From positions 1 to 64,000 of the forward strand of contig JAMCPL010000007.1 in the NCBI GenBank assembly GCA_023379675.1: a DNA stretch of 64,000 nt. Reading direction: 5' to 3'. Under the pieces are notes generated by a model, which was given only the letters and a program-made list of their open reading frames with translations, was not told the DNA's origin and did not search any database. Shown piece after piece: positions 16,980 to 28,319 of this stretch (position 1 is its first letter; each line of letters begins with the position of its first letter). The stretch comes from Actinomycetota bacterium (GTDB lineage Bacteria > Actinomycetota > Acidimicrobiia > Acidimicrobiales > JAMCPL01). Made by a program: the position numbers and the translations under genes.

Positions 16980-17898
16980 TGTTGCTGAGCAGGTAATAAC
17001 CGTCACGATTGACCGGATCTTCTGTCGCTGCAACTATGGTCGATCCATCCATCACTCCCACAGGAGCGCCATAGAAAGGGGCATCGAAGCAGTACACTCC
17101 CCCATCCGCCCCAACCATCCTGTATCCGTCCTGCGAAGAAGATTCGTAAGGCATGACTGCAATAATAGGGGCTGCATGGTGCATCCTGTCGCTTGGGATC
17201 GAGCCATGAAACCACGCGCTCCCAAATGTATACACCTCACCATCGGAGTCTACGATGATGTATCCTCCAGCTGCATCGAAACCTGCACCACTGTGACCTG
17301 CAGGCGTGGAGTCTTTATGAATGGATCCTGCAAGCATAATACCGGCCGCCGTGCCAGCAAGGATGATGCCTTCCTCACGTGGGCTACCGTAATTTTTCAT
17401 GTCGCCAAATGTGAATACATCACCTTCTGCATTCAAAAGGCAATACGCACGTGCATCTGGATACGCCGCCATGGATACCACAGGTACAGTGGGTTCGTAG
17501 CCTATCTCCGCCAGCGTGCCATAGGACGGAACGTCCCCAAAAGAATATACGTCGCCAGCGGTACTGTACAGCCAATACCCGGTGCTGGTGCTTACGGTAG
17601 CAATGCCGGCAATGGCAGCGCCCAAGGTAATACCATCAGCAGGAATCGACCCATGAAAAGACGCATTGCCTACGGTATAGACTTCACCGTAGCGATCCAC
17701 CACCCAGCAACCGCCGCCATCCGGCATAGACGCTATCCCGCAGTAGCTGCCTGAATCGCCAACTTGCATGCGACCAGCACTAGCAGCAGCAGCAATATCG
17801 GCGTCACCTTTGCCGGTCATCCTCCATCGTGGTCCTGAAGCCGAGCCGGCTGCCGTGTTGCCCGCCACGGCGCTCATATGCCCAGCAATCTCTGCCAC
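16945..17898 (-). CDS. GYWL-type propeller-repeat protein
   Basis: 317 residues made of about six repeats of 40-50 residues with a common pattern GY(W/Y).....G.VY.FG.....G: CWVVDRYGEVYTVGNASFHGS, YWLYSTAGDVYSFGDVPSYG, YCLLNAEGDVFTFGDMKNYG, YIIVDSDGEVYTFGSAWFHGS, YRMVGADGGVYCFDAPFYG and YYLLSNSGEIFYYD. Such repeats are frequent in Acidimicrobiia and some other actinobacteria, usually in exported proteins, and are predicted to form beta-propellers. No signal peptide is visible from this start, so location is open. The start overlaps the end of the M50 protease gene by 25 bases. Function unknown; a binding scaffold is the best guess. Confidence 0.7.
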   Translation of the reverse strand: MAEIAGHMSAVAGNTAAGSASGPRWRMTGKGDADIAAAASAGRMQVGDSGSYCGIASMPDGGGCWVVDRYGEVYTVGNASFHGSIPADGITLGAAIAGIATVSTSTGYWLYSTAGDVYSFGDVPSYGTLAEIGYEPTVPVVSMAAYPDARAYCLLNAEGDVFTFGDMKNYGSPREEGIILAGTAAGIMLAGSIHKDSTPAGHSGAGFDAAGGYIIVDSDGEVYTFGSAWFHGSIPSDRMHHAAPIIAVMPYESSSQDGYRMVGADGGVYCFDAPFYGAPVGVMDGSTIVAATEDPVNRDGYYLLSNSGEIFYYDINT

Positions 17899-18647
17899 AG
17901 TGATAGTGCTGGGTTGAATATACTGAACAGCACACCCGGCAACAGTAGCACTACAATCAAAGGCAACACCAGCATAAATGGCCTCATCCGGTAGTATGAG
18001 GGCAGCCAGTCGTCAGGCAGGAACCGCTCCAAAATGGCCGAACCGTCCAAGGGCGGCAAGGGCAGTATATTGAAGACGGCAAGCAAGACGTTGGCAAATC
18101 CCGCCAGGAAAAGCAGCTGGTATACTACCGGCAGCACGGACAAGTTGCCGGACGCCAAAAAGTACAGCTTATCGAGGTGTGGTGTGAGCAGCGAGAACAG
18201 CAGGCCGCACACCACAGCCAGTAGCACGTTCACCAGGGGCCCGGCCACCGATACGATGACGGCGTCATTGCGAGGATTCCGAAGCTTGTCCACTGAAACC
18301 GGTACGGGCTTGGCCCATCCAAAAGCGACCCCCGCAGTCATTATAAGGATTGCGGGCAATATGACAGTACCGAGAATATCCACGTGCGGTATCGGATTCA
18401 AGGTCAGCCTGCCCGCCCGTTTTGCCGTATCGTCACCAAGGGCCAAGGCTACAGCTCCATGGGTGACTTCATGGATAATTATCGACGGTATGAGCACCAC
18501 GAAGAACAGCACAGCCGTCTCGGGTATCTTATGCAACCGCAGGAGCACTACGAGCACTATGATCGCAGCCGCAAGGATGAGGGCTACGTTCCTATCATGG
18601 TTGCTCCCGGGCGGCTGTTGTGGCAGGTAGGCTCCGTTGAACCCCAC
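17874..18647 (-). CDS. Site-2 protease-type M50 membrane metallopeptidase
   Basis: 257 residues with several hydrophobic segments. The zinc motif IIHEVTHGAVALALGD (HEXXH) lies in an early membrane helix. The third ligand region NILPLPPLDGSAIL is a variant of NPXPLDG. It belongs to the short S2P-like family without a PDZ domain, which cuts membrane proteins within the bilayer; the substrate is unknown. It overlaps the propeller-repeat gene. Confidence 0.85.
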   Translation of the reverse strand: MGFNGAYLPQQPPGSNHDRNVALILAAAIIVLVVLLRLHKIPETAVLFFVVLIPSIIIHEVTHGAVALALGDDTAKRAGRLTLNPIPHVDILGTVILPAILIMTAGVAFGWAKPVPVSVDKLRNPRNDAVIVSVAGPLVNVLLAVVCGLLFSLLTPHLDKLYFLASGNLSVLPVVYQLLFLAGFANVLLAVFNILPLPPLDGSAILERFLPDDWLPSYYRMRPFMLVLPLIVVLLLPGVLFSIFNPALSLWQRLLGI

Positions 18648-18675
18648 TAGCGGTCGGCCCTACGAGCAGCCTCGC

Positions 18676-19029
18676 TCATCTCTTCGATGCGCAGACGATG
18701 CACATCCTGGCGGCAGGCTTTGCTTCGAGACGAGCCTCCTCTATCCGGTTGCCACATGACTCGCATATCCCGTACGTACCATTTTCCAACTTCGCGATGG
18801 CACCATCGACCTGTTCAAGGGTCTCAACCAGCTTGCCTATCAGCGCCTCAACTTCACCGCGCTCTGCAGTCACCTGGCTAGAGTCAGCAAAATTGCTATC
18901 GTACTCAAGACCTTTCTCAGCGCCGTAACCGAGTTCGGAAAGCTTGGCCAGCAGATCCGCCCTTTCCTGATCGAGGAGGGATCTGTAATCGACCGCTGCC
19001 TGAATATTCGTACCGGTATTTTCAGCCAT
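18676..19029 (-). CDS. DksA/TraR-type zinc-finger protein
   Basis: 117 residues from ATG 19029. The frame is open up to 19188 but the family start and a consensus promoter place the beginning here. A coiled-coil N-terminal half (YRSLLDQERADLLAKLSELG ... EALIGKLVETLEQVDGAIAKLENGTYG) leads to a four-cysteine finger ICESCGNRIEEARLEAKPAARMCIVC. DksA-like proteins enter the RNA polymerase secondary channel; the actinobacterial members are smaller relatives whose role is less certain. The promoter lies inside the 3' end of xerD. Confidence 0.88.
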   Translation of the reverse strand: MAENTGTNIQAAVDYRSLLDQERADLLAKLSELGYGAEKGLEYDSNFADSSQVTAERGEVEALIGKLVETLEQVDGAIAKLENGTYGICESCGNRIEEARLEAKPAARMCIVCASKR

Positions 19030-19035
19030 GTAGAT

Positions 19036-19064
19036 ATTATAGACCCTTACAGGACTCCTGTCAG
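19036..19064 (-). promoter_or_regulatory. Consensus promoter of the DksA/TraR gene, leaderless layout
   Basis: On the minus strand CTGACA (19064-19059) is separated by 17 bases from TATAAT (19041-19036), and the ATG follows 6 bases later. That spacing puts transcription start at or next to the start codon, consistent with no ribosome binding site. The -35 box is inside the last codons of xerD (end 19061). Confidence 0.7.
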
Positions 19065-20189
19065 CCAATGGGTTGAATGTGGCCACTCGCCATGCGGGAT
19101 CTTGGGTGTGCAGAAAGATACACTGACCGTAAGTGCTCCACAGATACTTTGGTATATATTTGCGTAGTGGATATCGATGAGTGACCAAGCATCTCTTGGA
19201 CTACACGGATATCGGCTCCGCCTTCCAGCATATGGGTGGCGCAGGAATGACGAAGAACGTGCGGGTGGACTTTACCGGACAGGCCGGCTGCTACGGCACG
19301 TTTCTTGATCACCAGCCATATACCCTGCCTGGTGATACGGGAACCACGTGCGTTGAGGAAGATTGCATCCGAATCACCCTTCCGCTTCCATTTAACCGGC
19401 TCCAGTCTAGGCCTGCCTCCCTTGTCCAACCACCTGTCGAGAGCATCCAATGCTGCCTGTCCGACAGGCACCAAGCGCTCCTTGGATCCCTTGCCCAGTA
19501 CCTTGGCAATCCCAATTTCCAGGCTCAAGTGGCTCGACACGCCTGGTTCTCGAGAATACCGGTCTCCGCTGCCAATGGCATCATCTCTATACACAATGTT
19601 ATCGTGTCTATACTGCGGCATATGGGTGTATGCAGTCCCACTACCTAAGGTTACCCTATTCACATCGCTGAGCGACAGGCCAGTAAGCTCTGAAACCCTC
19701 ATGCCTGTCGCGTACAGCATTTCTAGAATAGCCTGATCCCTACGTGCAATGGCGGTGTCATCGGCCGGAGGCGCCAGCAATGATTCAACTTCCTTGATGC
19801 TCAAAGCCTTTGGCAGGCGCATACCAGCTTTGGGCAACTTCACGTACTGAGTAGGATCGGACACTGTAAAACCTTCATCGAGCATGAACCTGTACAGGCC
19901 CCTTATACATGACATGCTCCGTGAATGGGAACTCGGGGCCACGCCACGCTCCCGTAGGCTACGGGAAAACTCTTCTATAATGCTTCTGCTGGCCTGATCG
20001 ACCATCAATTCACGCTGCCGTAGAAAAGATTCGAAAGAATGGAGATCTCGCCTGTACGCCGAAATGGTGTTACGCGATCTCCGCCGCTCGACCACCAGCC
20101 AGCTCAGGTACTCCTCCGATGCCGTGCTCAACGGCTCCTTGGCGGCAGAGTCACTGCCACCCGGTCCATCCAGCAAGACAGCTCCCGGG

Positions 20190-20200
<11 letters not shown>
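19061..20200 (-). CDS. xerD: Tyrosine recombinase XerD
   Basis: 379 residues against about 300 usual. The N-terminal SAM-like domain has YLSWLVVERRRSRNTISAYRRDLHSF. Catalytic residues: Arg in GMRVSELTGL (about 168), Lys in GKGSKERLVPV, His and Arg in HPHVLRHSCATHMLEGG, His in LGHSSISTTQIYTKVS, whose Tyr is the nucleophile. It resolves chromosome dimers with XerC at dif. An extra segment of about 45 residues (about 185-228, nt 19517-19648) sits between LSLSDVN and the beta-strand holding the catalytic Lys, where other XerD proteins have a few residues. It is Gly/Tyr/Asp-rich. The start overlaps the nudix gene. Confidence 0.92.
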
Positions 20201-22710
<2,510 letters not shown>

Positions 22711-22804
22711 GGCTGGGCGTCCGGGTTCCGTTCCGCGGGATAAGTGATCCACATCACTGCTGCTTCATGCCGCTGTTGTTCCGCACTACTGCCATAATAC
22801 GAAC

Positions 22805-24469
22805 TTAGCGGAGTATCCGCTGCATCTGGTGGACACCGGAATTATTGACCATAGCCAGCAACTCTCCAGCATGATCCATGGCAGCCTGCAGATTAGGCTG
22901 TCCGGAGAGCATCCTGGCAATCTCCTCCACCCTATTCTCTCCGGATACCTCGACCCACTCGGAATACGTCCTCGTGCGCGTTGTCTTCTTCGTCACCCTT
23001 ACCTGATGGTCAGCAAAAGCCGCCACCTGGGGCAGATGGGTCACCACAATTACCTGCCTGCCCCCGGACAGTTCGTATAGCGCCCTCCCGACGGACAGCC
23101 CCGCTTCTCCCCCAATACCTGCATCCACCTCGTCGAATACCATGGTTGCAGGTACGCTGTCGCCATTGCCGGCCTCGCCGGAAACTACACGCGTCATTGC
23201 AAGTCGTATAGCCAGCATGGTTCTGGCCAATTCCCCGCCCGATGCCACCTTGGCCACCGGTAGAACCATCTCACCGGGATTGACCCCGATTTTGAACTCG
23301 ACCGGCTCACCTGTACCGGATCCAGCCACCTCCACGGTAAAGATCGCCTTGCCCATGCCCAACCGCTCCAGATCGTCCGCTACATGAGATGCAAACTCCA
23401 CTGCGCAAGCACTCCGCTCCTCCCGTACCCGCGCCTCCCATTGTTTTACCTCATCGGCTGCCTGGCCGCGTTGTCGCTCCAGGTTTGCAAGCCGCAGCGA
23501 CCTGCCGTGGAGGTCTTCCAATGATTGTCTCAATGTCTCGCGCTTTTCAATGACAGACTCGAGCGAGCCGTCGTCCGAGTACCGTCTGATGAGTTCCTTG
23601 AGGGTAAGCTTGCGTACTCTGATTTCCTCCAGCCTCGTGGGATCGAATACAAGACTGGACAGCTCGTCATGCACCTCGAGCAGCAGATCTTGGGCCTCCG
23701 CCTGTTGGGCCTCCAGCCTGGAGATGATGTTGCTGCAACCGCTCAATCCCCTTACGGCCACCAGTGCCGAACCGAACAGTTCGATTATCCCACCTGCCAA
23801 GTCTCTGCCACCTTCCAGGCAACCAGCAACCGCCGAAAAGGCCTCATGATACCGTTCGGCGCCAGCAAGGCGCTCTTCCTCCTCGCTCAAGAGTTGATAC
23901 TCTTCAGGAGTATCGATGGATACCCGGTCAAGCTCATCGACCTGCCTCCGGATAAGTTCTATTTCGCGATGGACCGGTATCGCGCTACCCTCGATAGTGC
24001 TGATCTCCTTCTCGATACCTCTCAGTCTCCTTCTCGCCTCAATCAGGCCAGAAAGATCTATGCTGCCCGACATATCGAGAATATCCTTCTGCGTGGATGG
24101 ACTGAGCAGGGAGTGATGGGAGTGCTGGCTATATATATCCACCAGTGAAGCAGTTGCCTCCCCCAATGATGCAACAGGCACCATCCGACCGTTTATCGTT
24201 GCACGGGACCTGCCATTCGATCCTACTTGCCTGGATATGATCACTTCTTCGCCATCCCTGTCGACAAACCGTCCCTCTATGACCGCTTCATCTGCGCCAT
24301 GCCTGACCATGGATGCATCTGCCCGGCTTCCGCAGAGCAACCCCATGGCCTCTATCACTAGAGTTTTCCCTGCGCCTGTCTCGCCGGTAATGGCCGTCAT
24401 GCCCTCCCCCATCCGGATAGACACGTCATCAAGGACACCGAGACTACGTACTCTCAGCTCCGCAAGCAT
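22805..24469 (-). CDS. recN: DNA repair protein RecN
   Basis: 554 residues, normal length. SMC-like architecture: N-terminal Walker A in GETGAGKTLVIEAMGLLCGSRAD, YSQHSHHSLLSP, a central coiled coil from about residue 140 to 350, and a C-terminal signature plus Walker B region (KVASGGELARTMLAIRLAM, TMVFDEVDAGIGG, VIVVTHLPQVAAFADHQVRV). RecN gathers broken DNA ends in recombination repair. The first 645 bases are also present in the second copy of the tandem duplication. This copy is intact and follows the nadK fragment by one base. Confidence 0.95.
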   Translation of the reverse strand: MLAELRVRSLGVLDDVSIRMGEGMTAITGETGAGKTLVIEAMGLLCGSRADASMVRHGADEAVIEGRFVDRDGEEVIISRQVGSNGRSRATINGRMVPVASLGEATASLVDIYSQHSHHSLLSPSTQKDILDMSGSIDLSGLIEARRRLRGIEKEISTIEGSAIPVHREIELIRRQVDELDRVSIDTPEEYQLLSEEEERLAGAERYHEAFSAVAGCLEGGRDLAGGIIELFGSALVAVRGLSGCSNIISRLEAQQAEAQDLLLEVHDELSSLVFDPTRLEEIRVRKLTLKELIRRYSDDGSLESVIEKRETLRQSLEDLHGRSLRLANLERQRGQAADEVKQWEARVREERSACAVEFASHVADDLERLGMGKAIFTVEVAGSGTGEPVEFKIGVNPGEMVLPVAKVASGGELARTMLAIRLAMTRVVSGEAGNGDSVPATMVFDEVDAGIGGEAGLSVGRALYELSGGRQVIVVTHLPQVAAFADHQVRVTKKTTRTRTYSEWVEVSGENRVEEIARMLSGQPNLQAAMDHAGELLAMVNNSGVHQMQRILR

Positions 24470-24470
24470 G

Positions 24471-24846
24471 TCAGCGGTCCATCAGCCCGAACTTGTCCTT
24501 CAGGACGCTTCTGAGATCGGTACCATCCATCTTCACGACCCTGACCGATTCGGCAGACGCACGGCAGTGCAGCTCCGTACCCGGTACGACATCTGCAACG
24601 GTGGTACCGTCCACAAGGACTGTAGCCGGGCGGCTTCCGTCGATACGAAGGCTAACCTCTTCGCTGGGCTCCAGCACGAGTGGCCTGTCGAAAAGCATGT
24701 GAGGTGAGATAGGAGTGACGACCATGGCCTTTAGCCGGGGGGATAGTATCGGTCCGCGAATCGATAGGTTGTAGGCGGTGGAGCCGGTAGCGGTGCATAT
24801 TACAAGTCCATCCGCCGCATAAGTAAGGAAGTGCCGGCCAGCAATG
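24471..24846 (-). pseudogene. nadK fragment (3' part) in the tandem duplication
   Basis: The C-terminal 124 codons of NAD kinase, identical to the intact gene from AGRHFLTYAADGLVICTATGSTAYNLS to the stop at 24471. It lacks the N-terminal GGDGT nucleotide site, so it cannot be active. Beyond 24846 the sequence is recN read out of frame. A spurious ATG at 24890 could in principle start a hybrid of about 139 residues. Confidence 0.9.
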
Positions 24847-25491
24847 AGCAACCGCCGAAAAGGCCTCATGATACCGTTCGGCGCCAGCAAGGCGCTCTTC
24901 CTCCTCGCTCAAGAGTTGATACTCTTCAGGAGTATCGATGGATACCCGGTCAAGCTCATCGACCTGCCTCCGGATAAGTTCTATTTCGCGATGGACCGGT
25001 ATCGCGCTACCCTCGATAGTGCTGATCTCCTTCTCGATACCTCTCAGTCTCCTTCTCGCCTCAATCAGGCCAGAAAGATCTATGCTGCCCGACATATCGA
25101 GAATATCCTTCTGCGTGGATGGACTGAGCAGGGAGTGATGGGAGTGCTGGCTATATATATCCACCAGTGAAGCAGTTGCCTCCCCCAATGATGCAACAGG
25201 CACCATCCGACCGTTTATCGTTGCACGGGACCTGCCATTCGATCCTACTTGCCTGGATATGATCACTTCTTCGCCATCCCTGTCGACAAACCGTCCCTCT
25301 ATGACCGCTTCATCTGCGCCATGCCTGACCATGGATGCATCTGCCCGGCTTCCGCAGAGCAACCCCATGGCCTCTATCACTAGAGTTTTCCCTGCGCCTG
25401 TCTCGCCGGTAATGGCCGTCATGCCCTCCCCCATCCGGATAGACACGTCATCAAGGACACCGAGACTACGTACTCTCAGCTCCGCAAGCAT
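24847..25491 (-). pseudogene. recN fragment (5' part) in the tandem duplication
   Basis: The first 215 codons of recN, identical to the intact copy up to ERYHEAFSAVA. After the junction the frame runs into nadK sequence in the wrong frame and stops at 24652, giving a possible 279-residue product. That product would keep Walker A (GETGAGKT) and a bit of the coiled coil but no Walker B, so it might interfere with RecN if made. It has the native upstream context: its start follows the intact nadK stop by one base. Confidence 0.9.
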
Positions 25492-25492
25492 G

Positions 25493-26302
25493 TCAGCGGT
25501 CCATCAGCCCGAACTTGTCCTTCAGGACGCTTCTGAGATCGGTACCATCCATCTTCACGACCCTGACCGATTCGGCAGACGCACGGCAGTGCAGCTCCGT
25601 ACCCGGTACGACATCTGCAACGGTGGTACCGTCCACAAGGACTGTAGCCGGGCGGCTTCCGTCGATACGAAGGCTAACCTCTTCGCTGGGCTCCAGCACG
25701 AGTGGCCTGTCGAAAAGCATGTGAGGTGAGATAGGAGTGACGACCATGGCCTTTAGCCGGGGGGATAGTATCGGTCCGCGAATCGATAGGTTGTAGGCGG
25801 TGGAGCCGGTAGCGGTGCATATTACAAGTCCATCCGCCGCATAAGTAAGGAAGTGCCGGCCAGCAATGGATACCGAGATCAGGACCGTGTGGCCAGGCTG
25901 GATTTTCTCGAGCACAACTTCATTAAGCGCAGTATGACGTAACCCCTCCACGGTGACTTCCAGCGCCATGCGCTCCTCTATCTTATACGTTCCCGAGAAG
26001 AATCTTTCCAGTGCATGGTTTAGGCCGGATGGATCCACCTCAGTCAAATATCCCAGCCTTCCCAGATTCACCCCGATCACCGGCATCCGCAGTCTATGGG
26101 CCAGTTCCATGGCCCTGAGCATAGTACCGTCACCGCCCAGGCCGACAAGCAGATCCAGGTTGTCAAGATCGAACGTACCATCCACCTGCTCGCCAAGGAT
26201 CACCGAAGAGTGTCCGTGTGCGGCAAGCCAGTCTTCGCCCCCACGTGCGACCGTGAGAGCTTCAGGCAAATCGTGATGCGGCAGGAACCCTACGCGGGCC
26301 AT
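25493..26302 (-). CDS. nadK: NAD kinase
   Basis: 269 residues. The GGDGT motif is in LVGLGGDGTMLRAME; the second conserved region is ADGLVICTATGSTAYNLSIRGPIL; VTPISPHMLFDRPLVL follows. It phosphorylates NAD to NADP. The start overlaps tlyA by 13 bases and the stop is one base from the following recN start: the tlyA-nadK-recN order common in actinobacteria. Its 3' part (25493-25868) is within copy 2 of the tandem duplication but the gene is complete. Confidence 0.95.
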   Translation of the reverse strand: MARVGFLPHHDLPEALTVARGGEDWLAAHGHSSVILGEQVDGTFDLDNLDLLVGLGGDGTMLRAMELAHRLRMPVIGVNLGRLGYLTEVDPSGLNHALERFFSGTYKIEERMALEVTVEGLRHTALNEVVLEKIQPGHTVLISVSIAGRHFLTYAADGLVICTATGSTAYNLSIRGPILSPRLKAMVVTPISPHMLFDRPLVLEPSEEVSLRIDGSRPATVLVDGTTVADVVPGTELHCRASAESVRVVKMDGTDLRSVLKDKFGLMDR

Positions 26303-27414
26303 CTATCCGTCGCCTCCGCAACAGCACGCGCAGCACACTCTCGCAATGGCAAACCTCCACTACAGTCCGGGAGATTGCCGGGCGTGGCCGCGGTATCCCC
26401 GCCATGGGATGCGCTAGGAGATATGGGTGGCATGATAGACGTCACCCGGGCGCCTACAGCGGGCCCTACCATGGGTGGATGAGCCGATGACTGGACGGCA
26501 TCCGACCGACGCACTCCTTCGGTGGCGCCATCGAGGTCGATACGATGGTAAATGAAATATTCCACATTACCTTTGGCTCCCCGGATGGGCGACGGCATCA
26601 TGTTGCATACTCTAGCTCCTGCGGCCGCGTATTCACCAGCCACTTGTACAAGCACCTCTTCATGGACTCTCACGTCTCTTACGATACCCTTACCTTGTGA
26701 CACGATCTTCTTGCCGGCTTCAAACTGCGGCTTTACGAGAAGTAGCAGGCAGGAACCACCACGCACCAGTTCGCCGGTGAAGACGGGAACCAGCAACCTC
26801 AAGGATATAAATGAAAGATCGGCAACGACCATATCGAATGGCCTGCCATGGACGGCCTCCAAGTCAAGTGACCTGATATTCGTACGATCCAGCACCTGTA
26901 CCCGCGGATCATCTCTGACGCGCTCGTGGAGCTGTCCTGACCCGACATCCACTGCGACCACCTCCCCGGCACCATGTTTGAGCAGGCAATCGGTAAACCC
27001 TCCAGTGGACGCACCAGCATCCAGGCACCTCAGACCGGACGCATCCAGGCCGAATCTGCCGAGAGCGGCATGTAGCTTGATACCTCCTCTGGAGACATAG
27101 CCATCGTTGATGGCAGTAGTGACAATTACTGGCTCATCAAGCGCAAGCATCCTGGAAGGTTTCAGTGCAACGGACCCAGCGACAAGCACATGCCCACCGG
27201 ATATCAGTTCACGTGCCTGCTCACCTGACCGAGCCACACCCAGATCGACCATTCGACGATCCAGCCGCACGCGCGCCCTTGCCTTTCGAGACGGGGAGCG
27301 AGCTACCGGAGACAATCCTTTAAGAGGCCCAGCGCATAGGCGTCTCGGGCTCGCCGCCCCCCTGACTTCGCATCGCTGCAGTGCCGTTGCTGTCCCTGCA
27401 CAGAAGCTGGCCAT
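26290..27414 (-). CDS. tlyA: TlyA-family rRNA 2'-O-methyltransferase
   Basis: 374 residues against about 270 usual. S4 domain: RVRLDRRMVDLGVARSGEQARELISGGHVLVAG. FtsJ-like methyltransferase: SRGGIKLHAALGRFGLD, the SAM site CLDAGASTGGFTDCLLKHGAGEVVAVDVGSGQL, then VVADLSFISLRLL and LVKPQFEAGKKIV. TlyA methylates 16S and 23S rRNA riboses. The N-terminal about 48 residues may be an overlong start, as no better Met lies near the domain. The C-terminal about 80 residues after EYFIYHRIDLDG are a Pro/Ser/Ala-rich addition that overlaps the nadK start. Confidence 0.9.
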   Translation of the reverse strand: MASFCAGTATALQRCEVRGAASPRRLCAGPLKGLSPVARSPSRKARARVRLDRRMVDLGVARSGEQARELISGGHVLVAGSVALKPSRMLALDEPVIVTTAINDGYVSRGGIKLHAALGRFGLDASGLRCLDAGASTGGFTDCLLKHGAGEVVAVDVGSGQLHERVRDDPRVQVLDRTNIRSLDLEAVHGRPFDMVVADLSFISLRLLVPVFTGELVRGGSCLLLLVKPQFEAGKKIVSQGKGIVRDVRVHEEVLVQVAGEYAAAGARVCNMMPSPIRGAKGNVEYFIYHRIDLDGATEGVRRSDAVQSSAHPPMVGPAVGARVTSIMPPISPSASHGGDTAATPGNLPDCSGGLPLRECAARAVAEATDRWPA

Positions 27415-27509
27415 TCATTCTCCGCCTTACACTGCTCGCCTGGATAAACGCCTCCCTGATCCAAGCTACCTATCCGCTGAACCTCTATCAACGACATGTC
27501 GAGACGGAT

Positions 27510-28265
27510 CTATTCGCCTGCTTTACCGGTCGACCTGGTTGTGCCACTTGCCAGCACGCGTGAAGCAGCACCTTTGCGAGCAGGCGCATTCTTCGACGGG
27601 GACGCAGGTGACGCTGCTGTCTTGGCAGGCGCCTTCTTGGCAATAGCCTTGCGAGCAGGCGCATTCTTCGACGGGGACGCAGGTGACGCTGCTGTCTTGG
27701 CAGGCGCCTTCTTGGCAATAGCCTTGCGAGCAGGCGCCTTTTTCGAGGGTGACGCGGCTGTCTTGGCAGGCGCCTTCTTGGCCGTACTCTTCGCCATCGG
27801 ATTCGCCGCCGCTACCGTCGGCACGGAAACATTGCCGGACAGAGCTGAACCACTCGGTGTCTCTCCGCCAGCATGAGTAGCCGGAGCACGCCTTGCGGTT
27901 CCCATCGTCCCACCCAGTGCGCCACCGATTGCGCCACCAAGCGCACGCATACCGGCATCCCGCAGCGTCTCCAAAGTGCCGTCGCGCATGAGCTTCTTGA
28001 CGGTACGCGTTACCGTTTCCTCTATGTTCTCCACTTTGATCTCTGATACCTGCCTGTGCACCTCTTCACGGATCTCGGCCATTAGCCGCTCAGAGCGTTG
28101 CCTGCTATCCTTGACCAGGGTGTCCACCCACTCCTTCCTGCGAGACCGTTCGATCTCGCCAGCCGATGCCAATTCCCTGACAAGAGTTTCAGCCTTAGAT
28201 CTTGTTATCTCGCTAAGCGATGTGGCTGCCTCGATGTACCGCCGTAAATTATCCATTCCTGTCAT
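27510..28265 (-). CDS. Histone-H1-like protein with helical N-terminus and Lys/Ala/Pro repeat tail
   Basis: 251 residues from ATG 28265; TACAAT stands six bases upstream, again suggesting a leaderless message. The N-terminal about 110 residues are helical and charged (NLRRYIEAATSLSEITRSKAETLVRELA ... HRQVSEIKVENIEETVTRTVKKLMRDGTLETLRDAG), resembling small phasin-like or nucleoid-linked actinobacterial proteins. A Gly-rich hinge (MRALGGAIGGALGG) follows, then a tail of AKKAPAKTAAS and SKNAPARKAI blocks like eukaryotic H1 and mycobacterial HupB tails. Probable role: DNA or polyanion binding; the exact family is not certain. The tail contains two perfect 75-bp units. Confidence 0.7.
   Translation of the reverse strand: MTGMDNLRRYIEAATSLSEITRSKAETLVRELASAGEIERSRRKEWVDTLVKDSRQRSERLMAEIREEVHRQVSEIKVENIEETVTRTVKKLMRDGTLETLRDAGMRALGGAIGGALGGTMGTARRAPATHAGGETPSGSALSGNVSVPTVAAANPMAKSTAKKAPAKTAASPSKKAPARKAIAKKAPAKTAASPASPSKNAPARKAIAKKAPAKTAASPASPSKNAPARKGAASRVLASGTTRSTGKAGE
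27574..27723 (-). repeat. Two perfect 75-bp coding repeats in the H1-like tail
   Basis: 27574-27648 and 27649-27723 are identical, each coding 25 residues (AIAKKAPAKTAASPASPSKN and APARK). A third, diverged and 9 bases shorter unit follows at 27724. Because the unit length is a multiple of three, gain or loss keeps the frame. Confidence 0.93.
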
Positions 28266-28319
28266 AGCGCTATTGTACAACCACTGGCGATCACCCGCAA
28301 AATTGAGTGCAAAGATTGC

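Larger units (their letters stand above)
23825..25868. repeat. Perfect 1,022-bp tandem duplication across recN and nadK
   Basis: Positions 23825-24846 and 24847-25868 are head-to-tail copies offset by exactly 1,022 bp. Left of copy 1 the base is C (23824) and at the junction G (24846). Right of copy 2 (25869) the sequence leaves the repeat with GATACC. No microhomology is visible at the breakpoints. Each copy holds the 5' part of recN and the 3' part of nadK. All translated frames compared across the copies are identical, and I saw no mismatch. The outcome in transcription order is intact nadK, recN fragment, nadK fragment, intact recN. Confidence 0.95.

Noticed and set aside
24652..25491. 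279-residue frame as a distinct RecN-like gene
   Set aside because: It is the 5' part of duplicated recN running out of frame into nadK sequence after the junction at 24847.
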